Part shown: positions 17,556-25,077 of the stretch, piece after piece
Layout: each line of letters starts with the position of its first letter
How positions within the stretch are numbered: the first letter of the stretch is position 1
DNA from: Winogradskyella sp.
GTDB lineage: Bacteria; Bacteroidota; Bacteroidia; Flavobacteriales; Flavobacteriaceae
NCBI GenBank assembly: GCA_030149175.1
Contig: JASBSA010000015.1
Location: 1 to 44,490, forward strand
DNA: 44,490 nucleotides
Direction of reading: 5' to 3'
Program-made: the position numbers and the translations under genes
The notes under the pieces: generated by a model
What the model was told of the DNA's origin: nothing
What the model saw: the letters and a program-made list of their open reading frames with translations, nothing else
Database searches by the model: none

Positions 17556-19409
17556 ATGAAAATATTAAAAAAAGGAGTTTATTACATTTTAGCATTGTTA
17601 ATGTTAAGTATTTCGTTTTCTTGTGAAGACGACGACCAATTAAATATAATTGAAGGCTTAGACTTCAATATTGCTGAATTAAATGCTGAAGGTAATGAAA
17701 TAGGCGTTATAGCAACAACAATACCACCAGACGGAAGAATCTTATATACGGTAGATTTTGGCAACCCAAATGATGATGCCGATGTATTTCAAACAAGTGG
17801 TCCAATGGTATCTTACGAATATCCAGAAGAAACCGCAACATATACTATTATGGTTACGGCTTCACTTCCAGGTAGAGATGATGTGTCTATTACAAAAGAT
17901 TATACGGTTATTTTTACTGTAGAAGAAAATCCTACTGACAACCCACCTATTGTAGGTACATGGCGTTTGGTGCCAGAGGCAGGAGCCTTTGGTGTAGGGC
18001 CAGGACAGGGAGACGTATCGTGGTTTTCAAGTTCTGCAGATGATGTGGTAACTAGAGATTGTCTATTCGATGATGAGTATGTTATTAATGCTGATGGAAC
18101 TTTTCAGAATATTCTGGGCAGTGAGACATGGTTAGAGCCATGGCAAGGATCAGACCCAGAAGCCTGCGGCACTCCTGTAGCACCTCACGATGGAAGCATA
18201 TCAGCTACGTGGTCTTTTAGTGGAGGTGAACTTACAATAGAAGGTGCAGGTGCATTTATGGGACTTGCTAAAGTATTCAATGGTGGAGAATTAACTAATC
18301 CTGCTGATGCGCCAGATTCAATTACGTACTTAGCGACACTTTCCGAAGACGGACTTTCAATGACCTTAGAAATACAAGTTGAAGGTGATGGCTGGTGGAC
18401 ATTTAACTTTGCAAAGGATGCACCGCCTGCACCTTCAGCCCTAGAGGGATCTTGGAGATTGGCGCCAGAAGCTGGTGCGTTTGGTGTAGGTCCAGGGCAA
18501 GGTAATGTTTCTTGGTTCTCTAGCTCATTAGAAGACGTAACTACAAGAGACTGTTTGTTTGATGATGAGTATGTATTTAACGCAGATGGAACTTTTCAGA
18601 ATGTATTAGGTTTAGAAACATGGTTGGAAGCTTGGCAAGGACAAGATCCAGAAGGCTGTGGCACACCTGTTTTTCCTCACGATGGAACGGCATCAGCAAC
18701 CTACGATTATGACGCGACAAACAACACATTAACTATAGAAGGTGCAGGTGCGTTTTTAGGTCTAGCTAAAGTATTCAATGGAGGGGAATTGACTAATCCA
18801 GCAGATGCCGTAGATAGCATAGAGTACATTATAGATTTAGTTGATGAAAATACAATGATTTTAGATATACCAGTAGCTGGTGATGGCTGGTGGAGATTTA
18901 AGTTAGTCAGAGATGCTGCACCAGCAAATCCATTAGTAGGTTCATGGCGATTAGCTCCAGAAGCAGGTGCTTTTGGTGTAGGTCCTGGGCAAGGTAATGT
19001 GTCTTGGTTTTCTAGTTCTGATGACGATGTAACGACAAGAGATTGCTTATTTGATGATGATTATGTATTTAATGCAGATGGAACATTCGAAAATGTTTTG
19101 GGCTCTGAGACTTGGGTAGAAGCTTGGCAAGGTAACGATCCAGAAGGATGTGCTGCTCCTGTGTTTCCGCATGATGGTTCTGCATCAGCAACTTATGACT
19201 ATGACGCAGGTCTTGGTACAGTAACTTTAAATGGTACTGGAGCATTCTTAGGTTTGGCTAAAGCTATTAATGGAGCTGAATTGGCTAACCCTGGTGATGC
19301 ACCAGATTCTGTAGAATATATTGTTGATTTTGAGGATGATAATACAATAATAGTGGATATCGCAATAGCTGGTGACGGCTGGTGGAGATTTAAACTTGTG
19401 AGACAATAA
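17556..19409 (+). CDS. SusE-position lipoprotein with three tandem binding domains
   Basis: A 617-residue lipoprotein with lipobox at Cys23 (LSISFSC) followed by EDDD, predicted to be surface-exposed. A PKD-like or Ig-like domain (about residues 35-125) is followed by three near-identical domains of about 160 residues starting near 134, 298 and 462. Each contains (W)RL(A/V)PEAGAFGVGPGQG, VSWFSSS, TRDCLFDD, ETW(L/V)E(A/P)WQG, PHDG, FNGGELTNP or its variant, and a final GDGWW. Conserved Trp residues suit stacking on sugar rings, and two conserved Cys per repeat (DCLFDD and the later C before a GTPV- or AAPV-type segment) could form a disulphide. It follows susD by 28 bases, the place of surface glycan-binding proteins. 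The domain family is not recognised by name. Confidence 0.88.
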   Translation: MKILKKGVYYILALLMLSISFSCEDDDQLNIIEGLDFNIAELNAEGNEIGVIATTIPPDGRILYTVDFGNPNDDADVFQTSGPMVSYEYPEETATYTIMVTASLPGRDDVSITKDYTVIFTVEENPTDNPPIVGTWRLVPEAGAFGVGPGQGDVSWFSSSADDVVTRDCLFDDEYVINADGTFQNILGSETWLEPWQGSDPEACGTPVAPHDGSISATWSFSGGELTIEGAGAFMGLAKVFNGGELTNPADAPDSITYLATLSEDGLSMTLEIQVEGDGWWTFNFAKDAPPAPSALEGSWRLAPEAGAFGVGPGQGNVSWFSSSLEDVTTRDCLFDDEYVFNADGTFQNVLGLETWLEAWQGQDPEGCGTPVFPHDGTASATYDYDATNNTLTIEGAGAFLGLAKVFNGGELTNPADAVDSIEYIIDLVDENTMILDIPVAGDGWWRFKLVRDAAPANPLVGSWRLAPEAGAFGVGPGQGNVSWFSSSDDDVTTRDCLFDDDYVFNADGTFENVLGSETWVEAWQGNDPEGCAAPVFPHDGSASATYDYDAGLGTVTLNGTGAFLGLAKAINGAELANPGDAPDSVEYIVDFEDDNTIIVDIAIAGDGWWRFKLVRQ

Positions 19410-19421
19410 TTGTTTAGTCAA

Positions 19422-19477
19422 AAGAACTGAGATTAGGTCAATATTTACCATGTATTGACCTTTTCATCTCAGTTCTT
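19422..19477 (+). terminator. Two-tier stem-loop between the susCDE-like genes and hydrolase genes
   Basis: An outer perfect 12-bp stem (AAGAACTGAGAT 19422-19433 with ATCTCAGTTCTT 19466-19477) encloses an inner perfect 9-bp stem (AGGTCAATA 19435-19443 with TATTGACCT 19453-19461) with a 9-nt loop. TTTT follows the inner stem and TTTT occurs again at 19481-19484. It could be a partial terminator or an mRNA-stabilising end that keeps susCD and binding-protein transcripts more abundant than the downstream hydrolase mRNAs. The structure is seen; the function is inferred. Confidence 0.7.
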
Positions 19478-19542
19478 CAGTTTTAAATTCTACTAACGAA
19501 AAGGCTTATAACCTTAATCAAATAAAACATAAAACTAACTAT

Positions 19543-22500
19543 ATGAAAAATAATCTAATAATACTGTTCTTTATGTTTAGTGTGTCTTTTGCACTAGCAC
19601 AATCAGACAAAGTATCCGTTGTGAAAAGTACTGATGGTTTTAGGCTTGTCGTTAATGGAGAAAATATGATGGTAAATGGAATGAATTGGGATTACGTTCC
19701 TATTGGTACCACCATTACAGACACAGGCATTTGGGGCAGATCAGATGATATTATTAAGGCAGCCTTAGATGAAGAGATGCTACTTTTAAGGAATATGGGT
19801 GTTAACGCTATAAGAACTTATGGTCTGGAGCCTAAATGGATTCAATATATCTACGAAAACTATGGAATCTATACCATGCTCAATATTACTTTTGGTGCTT
19901 ACGGTCTAACTATTGATGGAGCTTGGACTCCTCAAACCGACTATGCAGATGAAGCTACAAGAGAAATTCTTATGCAAGAAGCCATTGATATGGCAAATAC
20001 CTATAAAAACACTCCTGGTTTACTATTATACATGATAGGAAACGAAAACAACTATCATTTATCATGGACAGGTGCCGAAACGGAAGCAATTCCTATTGAA
20101 GGTGCTGAAGATACAGGAAAAATTGCTGCTGCTCGGGCATTATATAAAGCGTTTAATGATGCTGCAAAAGAGGTAAAAGCAATTGACCAATCTCACCCAG
20201 TAGCCATATGTAACGGAGATTTGTTGTATTTAGATATTGTAAAACAAGAATGTAAAGACATAGATATCTATGGAACCAATATGTATAGAGGTGTTTCTTT
20301 TGGTGATGCATTTCAACGCGTTAATGATGAATTAGATATGCCTATTCTTTTTGCAGAATTTGGTTCTGACGCTTTTAATGCCAAAGACAACAAAGAAGAC
20401 CAATACATGCAAGCTTATTTTGATGTAGAAAACTGGAAAGATATTTATCAAAATGCAGCCGGTTTAGGTAAAGCAGGAAATTCTATAGGTGGATTTACAT
20501 TTCAGTTTAGTGATGGTTGGTGGAAATTTGGGCAGACTAAAAATCTAGATGTTCATGATAATAATGCTTCTTGGCCAAATGGCGGCTATTATATGGATTT
20601 AGAACCTGGACAAAATAACATGAACGAAGAGTGGTTTGGTATTTGTGCTAAGGGTCAAACGGATTCTAGAGGCTTATATACACTTTACCCTAGAGCTGCT
20701 TATTATGCTTTAAAGGAAGTACATCAACTTAATCCTTATGGTGAAGGTGTTACTCAAGATTTTCTTTATAATTATTTTAAAAATATCAACGTAATGGACG
20801 CGGTACTTAGAGCAAGAGGCGATAAGGCTGCGCTTGGAGGTGGAGATTCAGAAAAATTAAGTATAAGTAGGCTTTCGGCTCAATTCACAACATTTAATAC
20901 AGGTGGTAGTTTAATTACCACACCAGAAACTGAAGATCCAGATGCAAATGTATTTCCAAATCAGTTAGGTTTTGACCATATGCAATCTTACTTTGTTGGT
21001 ATTCAGGGAAAACCTGCAGCTAACATGAGAGCTAATGTAGAGTTCAATATCTTAGGTAATGTAGCTCAAAACCCAATAAATGAAATTTTCTATGAAAATG
21101 TCGGTAGACCAGTTACGGTTACTGGTGAAGAAGAAAACATTATACTAGCAGACAACAATAGATTGCGTGTTTACCAAGCAGAATTTGAATGGAAAGCTAA
21201 GGAATTTGACCTAAGAGGATTTTACAGAACTGGCCACTATCATTGGGCGTATGAAGGAGATTTCTTCAACCTTTATCCTGAGGCTAACTATGGACCAAAT
21301 TTAGATATCTATAATGGTGAAATTCTAGGTGTCGAAGTCGACGCCAAAGGTGAATTAGAAGGTTTGAAAGCTGCTTTTGGACCACAGCTTTGGTGGGGAG
21401 CAAACCCAACAATGTTATTAAAATATTCAAGAAATATCCTTAATTGGGATGTTACAGGAATTTATCATAGAGATCTTAACACAGATTTAGAGTTTGATGA
21501 AAATGGTAGACGAGTCCTAGATCCTAATCAGGTACGTTCAGGTATAATTCCACCATGGCCAACAGAAAGAGCAACTCTTGCTATAGAAAGAGATTTTGGT
21601 AGCTTCGGTGTAACGCTAGGTGGTATGTGGGGAGGTAATCCATTAAATGGGAGTTCTTTTCAAATGTATCAAGAAGAGAATGATGTCGTAGTTGTAGATA
21701 AAGTTAACAGTAAAGATAATTGGGGAGCTAAGGCAAAAGTAACGTACCAAAAAGGACGATTCAATTGGTATGCACAAGGTTCTTACATGGGATTAGTGGC
21801 CAATGGTGGTGCTGATCAAACGAGAACATTTACAGGTTGGAGGCTTAAGGATTCTGGTAGTGGTAACATGACAAATTTCCTGTCAGGTTTCACATACTCT
21901 TTTGGAAATGTACAAGTAGCGCCTAACTTTATGTGGCAAAAACCTTTGGTAGATCCTATGCCAAACGGTGTTTTTGCGCCAGGCCGATTAAGAAATGTTA
22001 TTGATGATCCTTTTGCTGTAAGAGGAGGAAATAGAGAAACAACAGCAGGTGAGGTTTTATTCACTTTTGACCCTACGCCAGGAACTTGGATGTACGAGTG
22101 GAATAACGATAGAGAAGAAGACGCTAAGTTTGCTATGAGCGCAGGATTTGTATACAGACATCTACCAACAACACAAGATGCGCACATAGGTTTCTTAGCA
22201 AATCGTACATTTTTTGCCTTCTCAGAATCTGCACCAGCAGAAGATTTATGGGAAGCACATACCCGTGTAGTTTCAAAACTTAGTCCAGATTTAGGAATCA
22301 TTGGTAACTTCTACTACGGTAACGGACAAGGTAATGGTGATTCAGACAGAACCATTACTCGTTTTGGCGGCGATGTAAGAATGCTTTACAAAAACTTTAA
22401 AGTAATGTCTCATGTTAAAGTGAACGATTGGGGACCTTTTGATTATCACAGAGATTTTAACTTAACGTTTCCGTTGCAGTTAATGCTAGACGTGTCAACA

Positions 22501-22707
22501 ACCCTTGGGAAACCAGATTGGTTTATTTTACCTAGTACACAGGTTGGGATTAGAGGAACTTGGCGTTCTTTAGATCAAAACTCTCCACGTTTCTTGCCTA
22601 ATGCTACTGCCGAGTTTGAAACTGAACCAGCAATAAGCCCAGTAGGCTTTCCTGATGGAACAGAGTGGGAAATAAGAACTTACATCCATATTAATATTGG
22701 TAAATAA
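19543..22707 (+). CDS. Clan GH-A-like glycosidase fused to predicted outer-membrane beta-barrel
   Basis: A 1054-residue secreted protein with signal peptide ending FALAQ. Residues about 25-400 look like a (beta/alpha)8 glycosidase of clan GH-A, near GH2/GH5: an entry strand (FRLVVNGENMMVNGMNWDY), LLRNMGVNAIRTYG, a likely acid/base Glu168 in IGNEN after strand 4, and a likely nucleophile Glu272 in ILFAEFG after strand 7. From about residue 430 to the end the sequence changes to alternating hydrophobic/polar strands separated by Gly/Asp/Asn-rich turns (FDLRGFYRTGHYHW, GVTLGGMWGG, FNWYAQGSYMG, FKVMSHVKVNDW), typical of an outer-membrane barrel, though it ends in Lys rather than Phe. It lies in the PUL, 133 bases after the binding-protein gene. 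The exact GH family is uncertain; action on beta-glucan is inferred from context. Confidence 0.8.
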   Translation: MKNNLIILFFMFSVSFALAQSDKVSVVKSTDGFRLVVNGENMMVNGMNWDYVPIGTTITDTGIWGRSDDIIKAALDEEMLLLRNMGVNAIRTYGLEPKWIQYIYENYGIYTMLNITFGAYGLTIDGAWTPQTDYADEATREILMQEAIDMANTYKNTPGLLLYMIGNENNYHLSWTGAETEAIPIEGAEDTGKIAAARALYKAFNDAAKEVKAIDQSHPVAICNGDLLYLDIVKQECKDIDIYGTNMYRGVSFGDAFQRVNDELDMPILFAEFGSDAFNAKDNKEDQYMQAYFDVENWKDIYQNAAGLGKAGNSIGGFTFQFSDGWWKFGQTKNLDVHDNNASWPNGGYYMDLEPGQNNMNEEWFGICAKGQTDSRGLYTLYPRAAYYALKEVHQLNPYGEGVTQDFLYNYFKNINVMDAVLRARGDKAALGGGDSEKLSISRLSAQFTTFNTGGSLITTPETEDPDANVFPNQLGFDHMQSYFVGIQGKPAANMRANVEFNILGNVAQNPINEIFYENVGRPVTVTGEEENIILADNNRLRVYQAEFEWKAKEFDLRGFYRTGHYHWAYEGDFFNLYPEANYGPNLDIYNGEILGVEVDAKGELEGLKAAFGPQLWWGANPTMLLKYSRNILNWDVTGIYHRDLNTDLEFDENGRRVLDPNQVRSGIIPPWPTERATLAIERDFGSFGVTLGGMWGGNPLNGSSFQMYQEENDVVVVDKVNSKDNWGAKAKVTYQKGRFNWYAQGSYMGLVANGGADQTRTFTGWRLKDSGSGNMTNFLSGFTYSFGNVQVAPNFMWQKPLVDPMPNGVFAPGRLRNVIDDPFAVRGGNRETTAGEVLFTFDPTPGTWMYEWNNDREEDAKFAMSAGFVYRHLPTTQDAHIGFLANRTFFAFSESAPAEDLWEAHTRVVSKLSPDLGIIGNFYYGNGQGNGDSDRTITRFGGDVRMLYKNFKVMSHVKVNDWGPFDYHRDFNLTFPLQLMLDVSTTLGKPDWFILPSTQVGIRGTWRSLDQNSPRFLPNATAEFETEPAISPVGFPDGTEWEIRTYIHINIGK

Positions 22708-22713
22708 AATTCT

Positions 22714-24132
22714 ATGATTATGAAAAATAAAAAATTAAAATTCAGTATCATCTTACCTTTAATAGGTTTGATATCTATCGTGGCAATCAGTTGCGAAAGA
22801 GGTTTTTCAGATGATGTAGATTTAGCAACATTTCCAACAAATGGGGATATCTACACAGATGATCCGGTAGGTTTAACAGATGATTTTTTTGAATCTTTTG
22901 ATCCTGCTACTGGTGCAAACACTAATGGATTTGGTACTGATAATAATGAAGTTTATGAAGGGTCATCTTCAATCAGAATTGATGTACCAAGCCCAAATGA
23001 TCCAGATGGTGGTTATATAGGTGGTATTTTTAGAGATCGAGGTGAAGGTAGGGATTTAACAAGCTATGACGCCTTAACATTTTGGGCAAAAGCATCAACC
23101 TCCGCAATTATTGAGGTAGGATTTGGTTCGGATTTTATTGAAGATAAATATGCTGTAGGTATAAATGATTTAGAACTTTCAACAGCGTGGGAAAAATATA
23201 TCATTCCTATTCCTGATCCATCAAAACTAGTTCAAGAACGAGGACTTTTTTTATTTTCAGCTGGTACTGAAAGCACTAACGGAGCATCTTATTCCTTTTG
23301 GATTGATGAGTTACGTTTTGAAACCTTAGGTACTCTTGGACAACCTAGACCGAGAATACTTGGTGGACAAGACCAAACAGCACAAGCCAATATAGATACA
23401 TCAGTACCATTGATAGGTTTGTCCTATACGGCTAACCTTCCTAACGGACAAGATGTTACAGTGTCTGCAACACCCTCATATTTTGATTTTGAAACGTCTA
23501 ACCCATTCGTAGCATCAGTAGACGAATTAGGTGTTGTTACTGTTGATGGCCCTGGTGAAGGTGGAAATAATACAGCGCTAATCACAGCAAGTCTTGGTGG
23601 TATAGAGGCTCAGGGTTCACTAACTGTAGAGGCTGTAGATATTGAGGTTATTTCAATTTTTAGCGATGTTTTTGCCAATGTGCCAGTTGACAATTACAAT
23701 GGGTTTTATGCAGAGTTTCAAACAACACTAGGTGGAGCGGTCAATGAGAATGGTAATAACGTGATAACCTATACTGATTTAAATTTCGTAGCTATTGAGT
23801 TTTACGGAAGAGACGGTAGTGGTGTACAACCTGTAGATGCAACAGATATGACCCACTTGCACATTGAGATTAGAGTTAATGAAGGTATTGATCCTGCAGA
23901 CTTTCTTAGATTTGAATTGTTTAATGACTTTACCTTACCAGCTCAACTATCAGGTTCTTACACTATTGCAGCTAATGAACTTCTAAGCAATCAATGGGTA
24001 GAGTTTGATATTCCATTATCAAGCTTCACTGGTCTAACATCTAGAAATGCTTTAGGTGCATTATTCACGGTGTCAGACGCAACCCTATCAAATGTATCCT
24101 TGGATAACATTTATTTCTACGCAGAAAACTAA
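22714..24132 (+). CDS. Surface lipoprotein with two beta-sandwich (CBM-like) modules
   Basis: A 472-residue lipoprotein with lipobox at Cys27 (IVAISC). It contains a first jelly-roll-like domain (about 45-208: YEGSSSIRIDVP, LTSYDALTFWAKAS, WIDELRFE), a bacterial Ig-like BIG2 region (about 225-312: VSATPSYFDFETSNPFVASV, NTALITASLGG) and a second jelly-roll (about 313-472: EVISIFSDVFANVPVDNYNG, WVEFDIPLSSFTGL, SLDNIYFYAEN). The last module recurs in the two T9SS proteins at 35157-38160. No catalytic residues are seen, so it is probably a surface glucan-binding protein. Start ATG is at 22714; ATG 22720 (MKNKK) is equally possible. It is six bases after the hydrolase/barrel gene and four bases before the GH16 gene. 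Confidence 0.85.
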   Translation: MIMKNKKLKFSIILPLIGLISIVAISCERGFSDDVDLATFPTNGDIYTDDPVGLTDDFFESFDPATGANTNGFGTDNNEVYEGSSSIRIDVPSPNDPDGGYIGGIFRDRGEGRDLTSYDALTFWAKASTSAIIEVGFGSDFIEDKYAVGINDLELSTAWEKYIIPIPDPSKLVQERGLFLFSAGTESTNGASYSFWIDELRFETLGTLGQPRPRILGGQDQTAQANIDTSVPLIGLSYTANLPNGQDVTVSATPSYFDFETSNPFVASVDELGVVTVDGPGEGGNNTALITASLGGIEAQGSLTVEAVDIEVISIFSDVFANVPVDNYNGFYAEFQTTLGGAVNENGNNVITYTDLNFVAIEFYGRDGSGVQPVDATDMTHLHIEIRVNEGIDPADFLRFELFNDFTLPAQLSGSYTIAANELLSNQWVEFDIPLSSFTGLTSRNALGALFTVSDATLSNVSLDNIYFYAEN

Positions 24133-24136
24133 AAAA

Positions 24137-24988
24137 ATGCTAAAAATGAAAACTAAAATTTTAAACAATAAACTAAAGTCAATCCTTATCTGCACTGTAT
24201 TTAGTGTTGGATGCATGATTTTGGTTTCTAACTGTAATCCAGACGAAACACAAAATGTGACTAATTTCAATACCATATCCATGCAAGATGAGTTCGATGT
24301 AGATGGAGCACCAAATCCGGCTATGTGGACCTATGATATAGGTACTGGTAATAATGGATGGGGAAATAATGAGCTTCAGTATTATACAGATAGGCCAGAA
24401 AATGTTGTTGTAGAAGATGGTATGCTAAAAATTACTGCAATTCAAGAAGATTTTGAAGGCTCTGGTTACACATCCGCAAGACTTTTAACGCAAGGTTTGT
24501 TTGAGCAAAAATACGGACGTTTTGAAGCTAGAATGAAATTACCATATGGAAAAGGTATGTGGCCAGCATTTTGGTTATTGGGTGCCAATATAGACGAGAT
24601 TAGTTGGCCATTTTGTGGCGAAATTGATGTCATGGAAAATGGTGGCTCAAAACCGACAATTGTTAGTGGTGCAGTTCACGGACCCGGATATTCAGCAGGT
24701 AATGCCATTGTAAAAGAATATGAATTTACGGATAGTCGCGTAGATTCCGAATTTCATATTTATGGCATAGAATGGGGACCAAACTATATTAATTACTATG
24801 TTGATGATGTACTCTATAACCAAATTACTCCTGAAGATGTAACAGGAGACTGGGTTTTTAACAATGGCCCATTTTTCATGATTATTAATTTAGCAGTTGG
24901 TGGTGTGTTTGATGGTAATCCTAATGAAAACACAGTGTTTCCGCAAACAATGTACGTAGACTACGTAAGAGTGTATTCGGCTAACTAA
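24137..24988 (+). CDS. GH16 endo-beta-1,3-glucanase (laminarinase) lipoprotein
   Basis: A 283-residue lipoprotein (lipobox LVSNC, Cys33) followed by NPDE. The catalytic domain fills the rest. The GH16 signature GEIDVMENGG carries the nucleophile Glu162, Asp164 and acid/base Glu167. Other family features are WTYDIGTGNNGWGNNELQYY, YTSARLLTQGLFEQKYGRFE, GKGMWPAFWLLG, the HGPGYS segment and IEWGPNYINYYVDD. This set is typical of bacterial laminarinases rather than agarases or carrageenases. It should cleave beta-1,3-linkages at the cell surface or in the periplasm. I chose ATG 24137, four bases after the preceding stop; ATG 24146 is equally plausible. A further upstream ATG at 24056 lies inside the preceding gene and would spoil the signal peptide. 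Confidence 0.95.
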   Translation: MLKMKTKILNNKLKSILICTVFSVGCMILVSNCNPDETQNVTNFNTISMQDEFDVDGAPNPAMWTYDIGTGNNGWGNNELQYYTDRPENVVVEDGMLKITAIQEDFEGSGYTSARLLTQGLFEQKYGRFEARMKLPYGKGMWPAFWLLGANIDEISWPFCGEIDVMENGGSKPTIVSGAVHGPGYSAGNAIVKEYEFTDSRVDSEFHIYGIEWGPNYINYYVDDVLYNQITPEDVTGDWVFNNGPFFMIINLAVGGVFDGNPNENTVFPQTMYVDYVRVYSAN

Positions 24989-25008
24989 AAGAATTACAAA
25001 AAAATAAT

Positions 25009-25040
25009 AAGGTCAAGAATTATAACATCTTGACCTTTTT
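25009..25040 (+). terminator. Hairpin/attenuator between GH16 and phosphorylase genes
   Basis: A perfect 10-bp stem (AAGGTCAAGA 25009-25018 with TCTTGACCTT 25028-25037) has a 9-nt loop and ends in TTTTT (25036-25040). It has the form of an intrinsic terminator but lies within a run of co-directional genes. Its arms share GGTCAA/TTGACC with the inner hairpin at 19435-19461. It includes the TTG at 25030. Confidence 0.72.
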
Positions 25041-25077
25041 GACCCTTACCATAAAATTTACAATTATTACTAAGACA

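Noticed and set aside
21816-22301. 161-residue minus-strand frame within the glycosidase/barrel gene
   Set aside because: Antisense shadow of a long real gene with no independent support.
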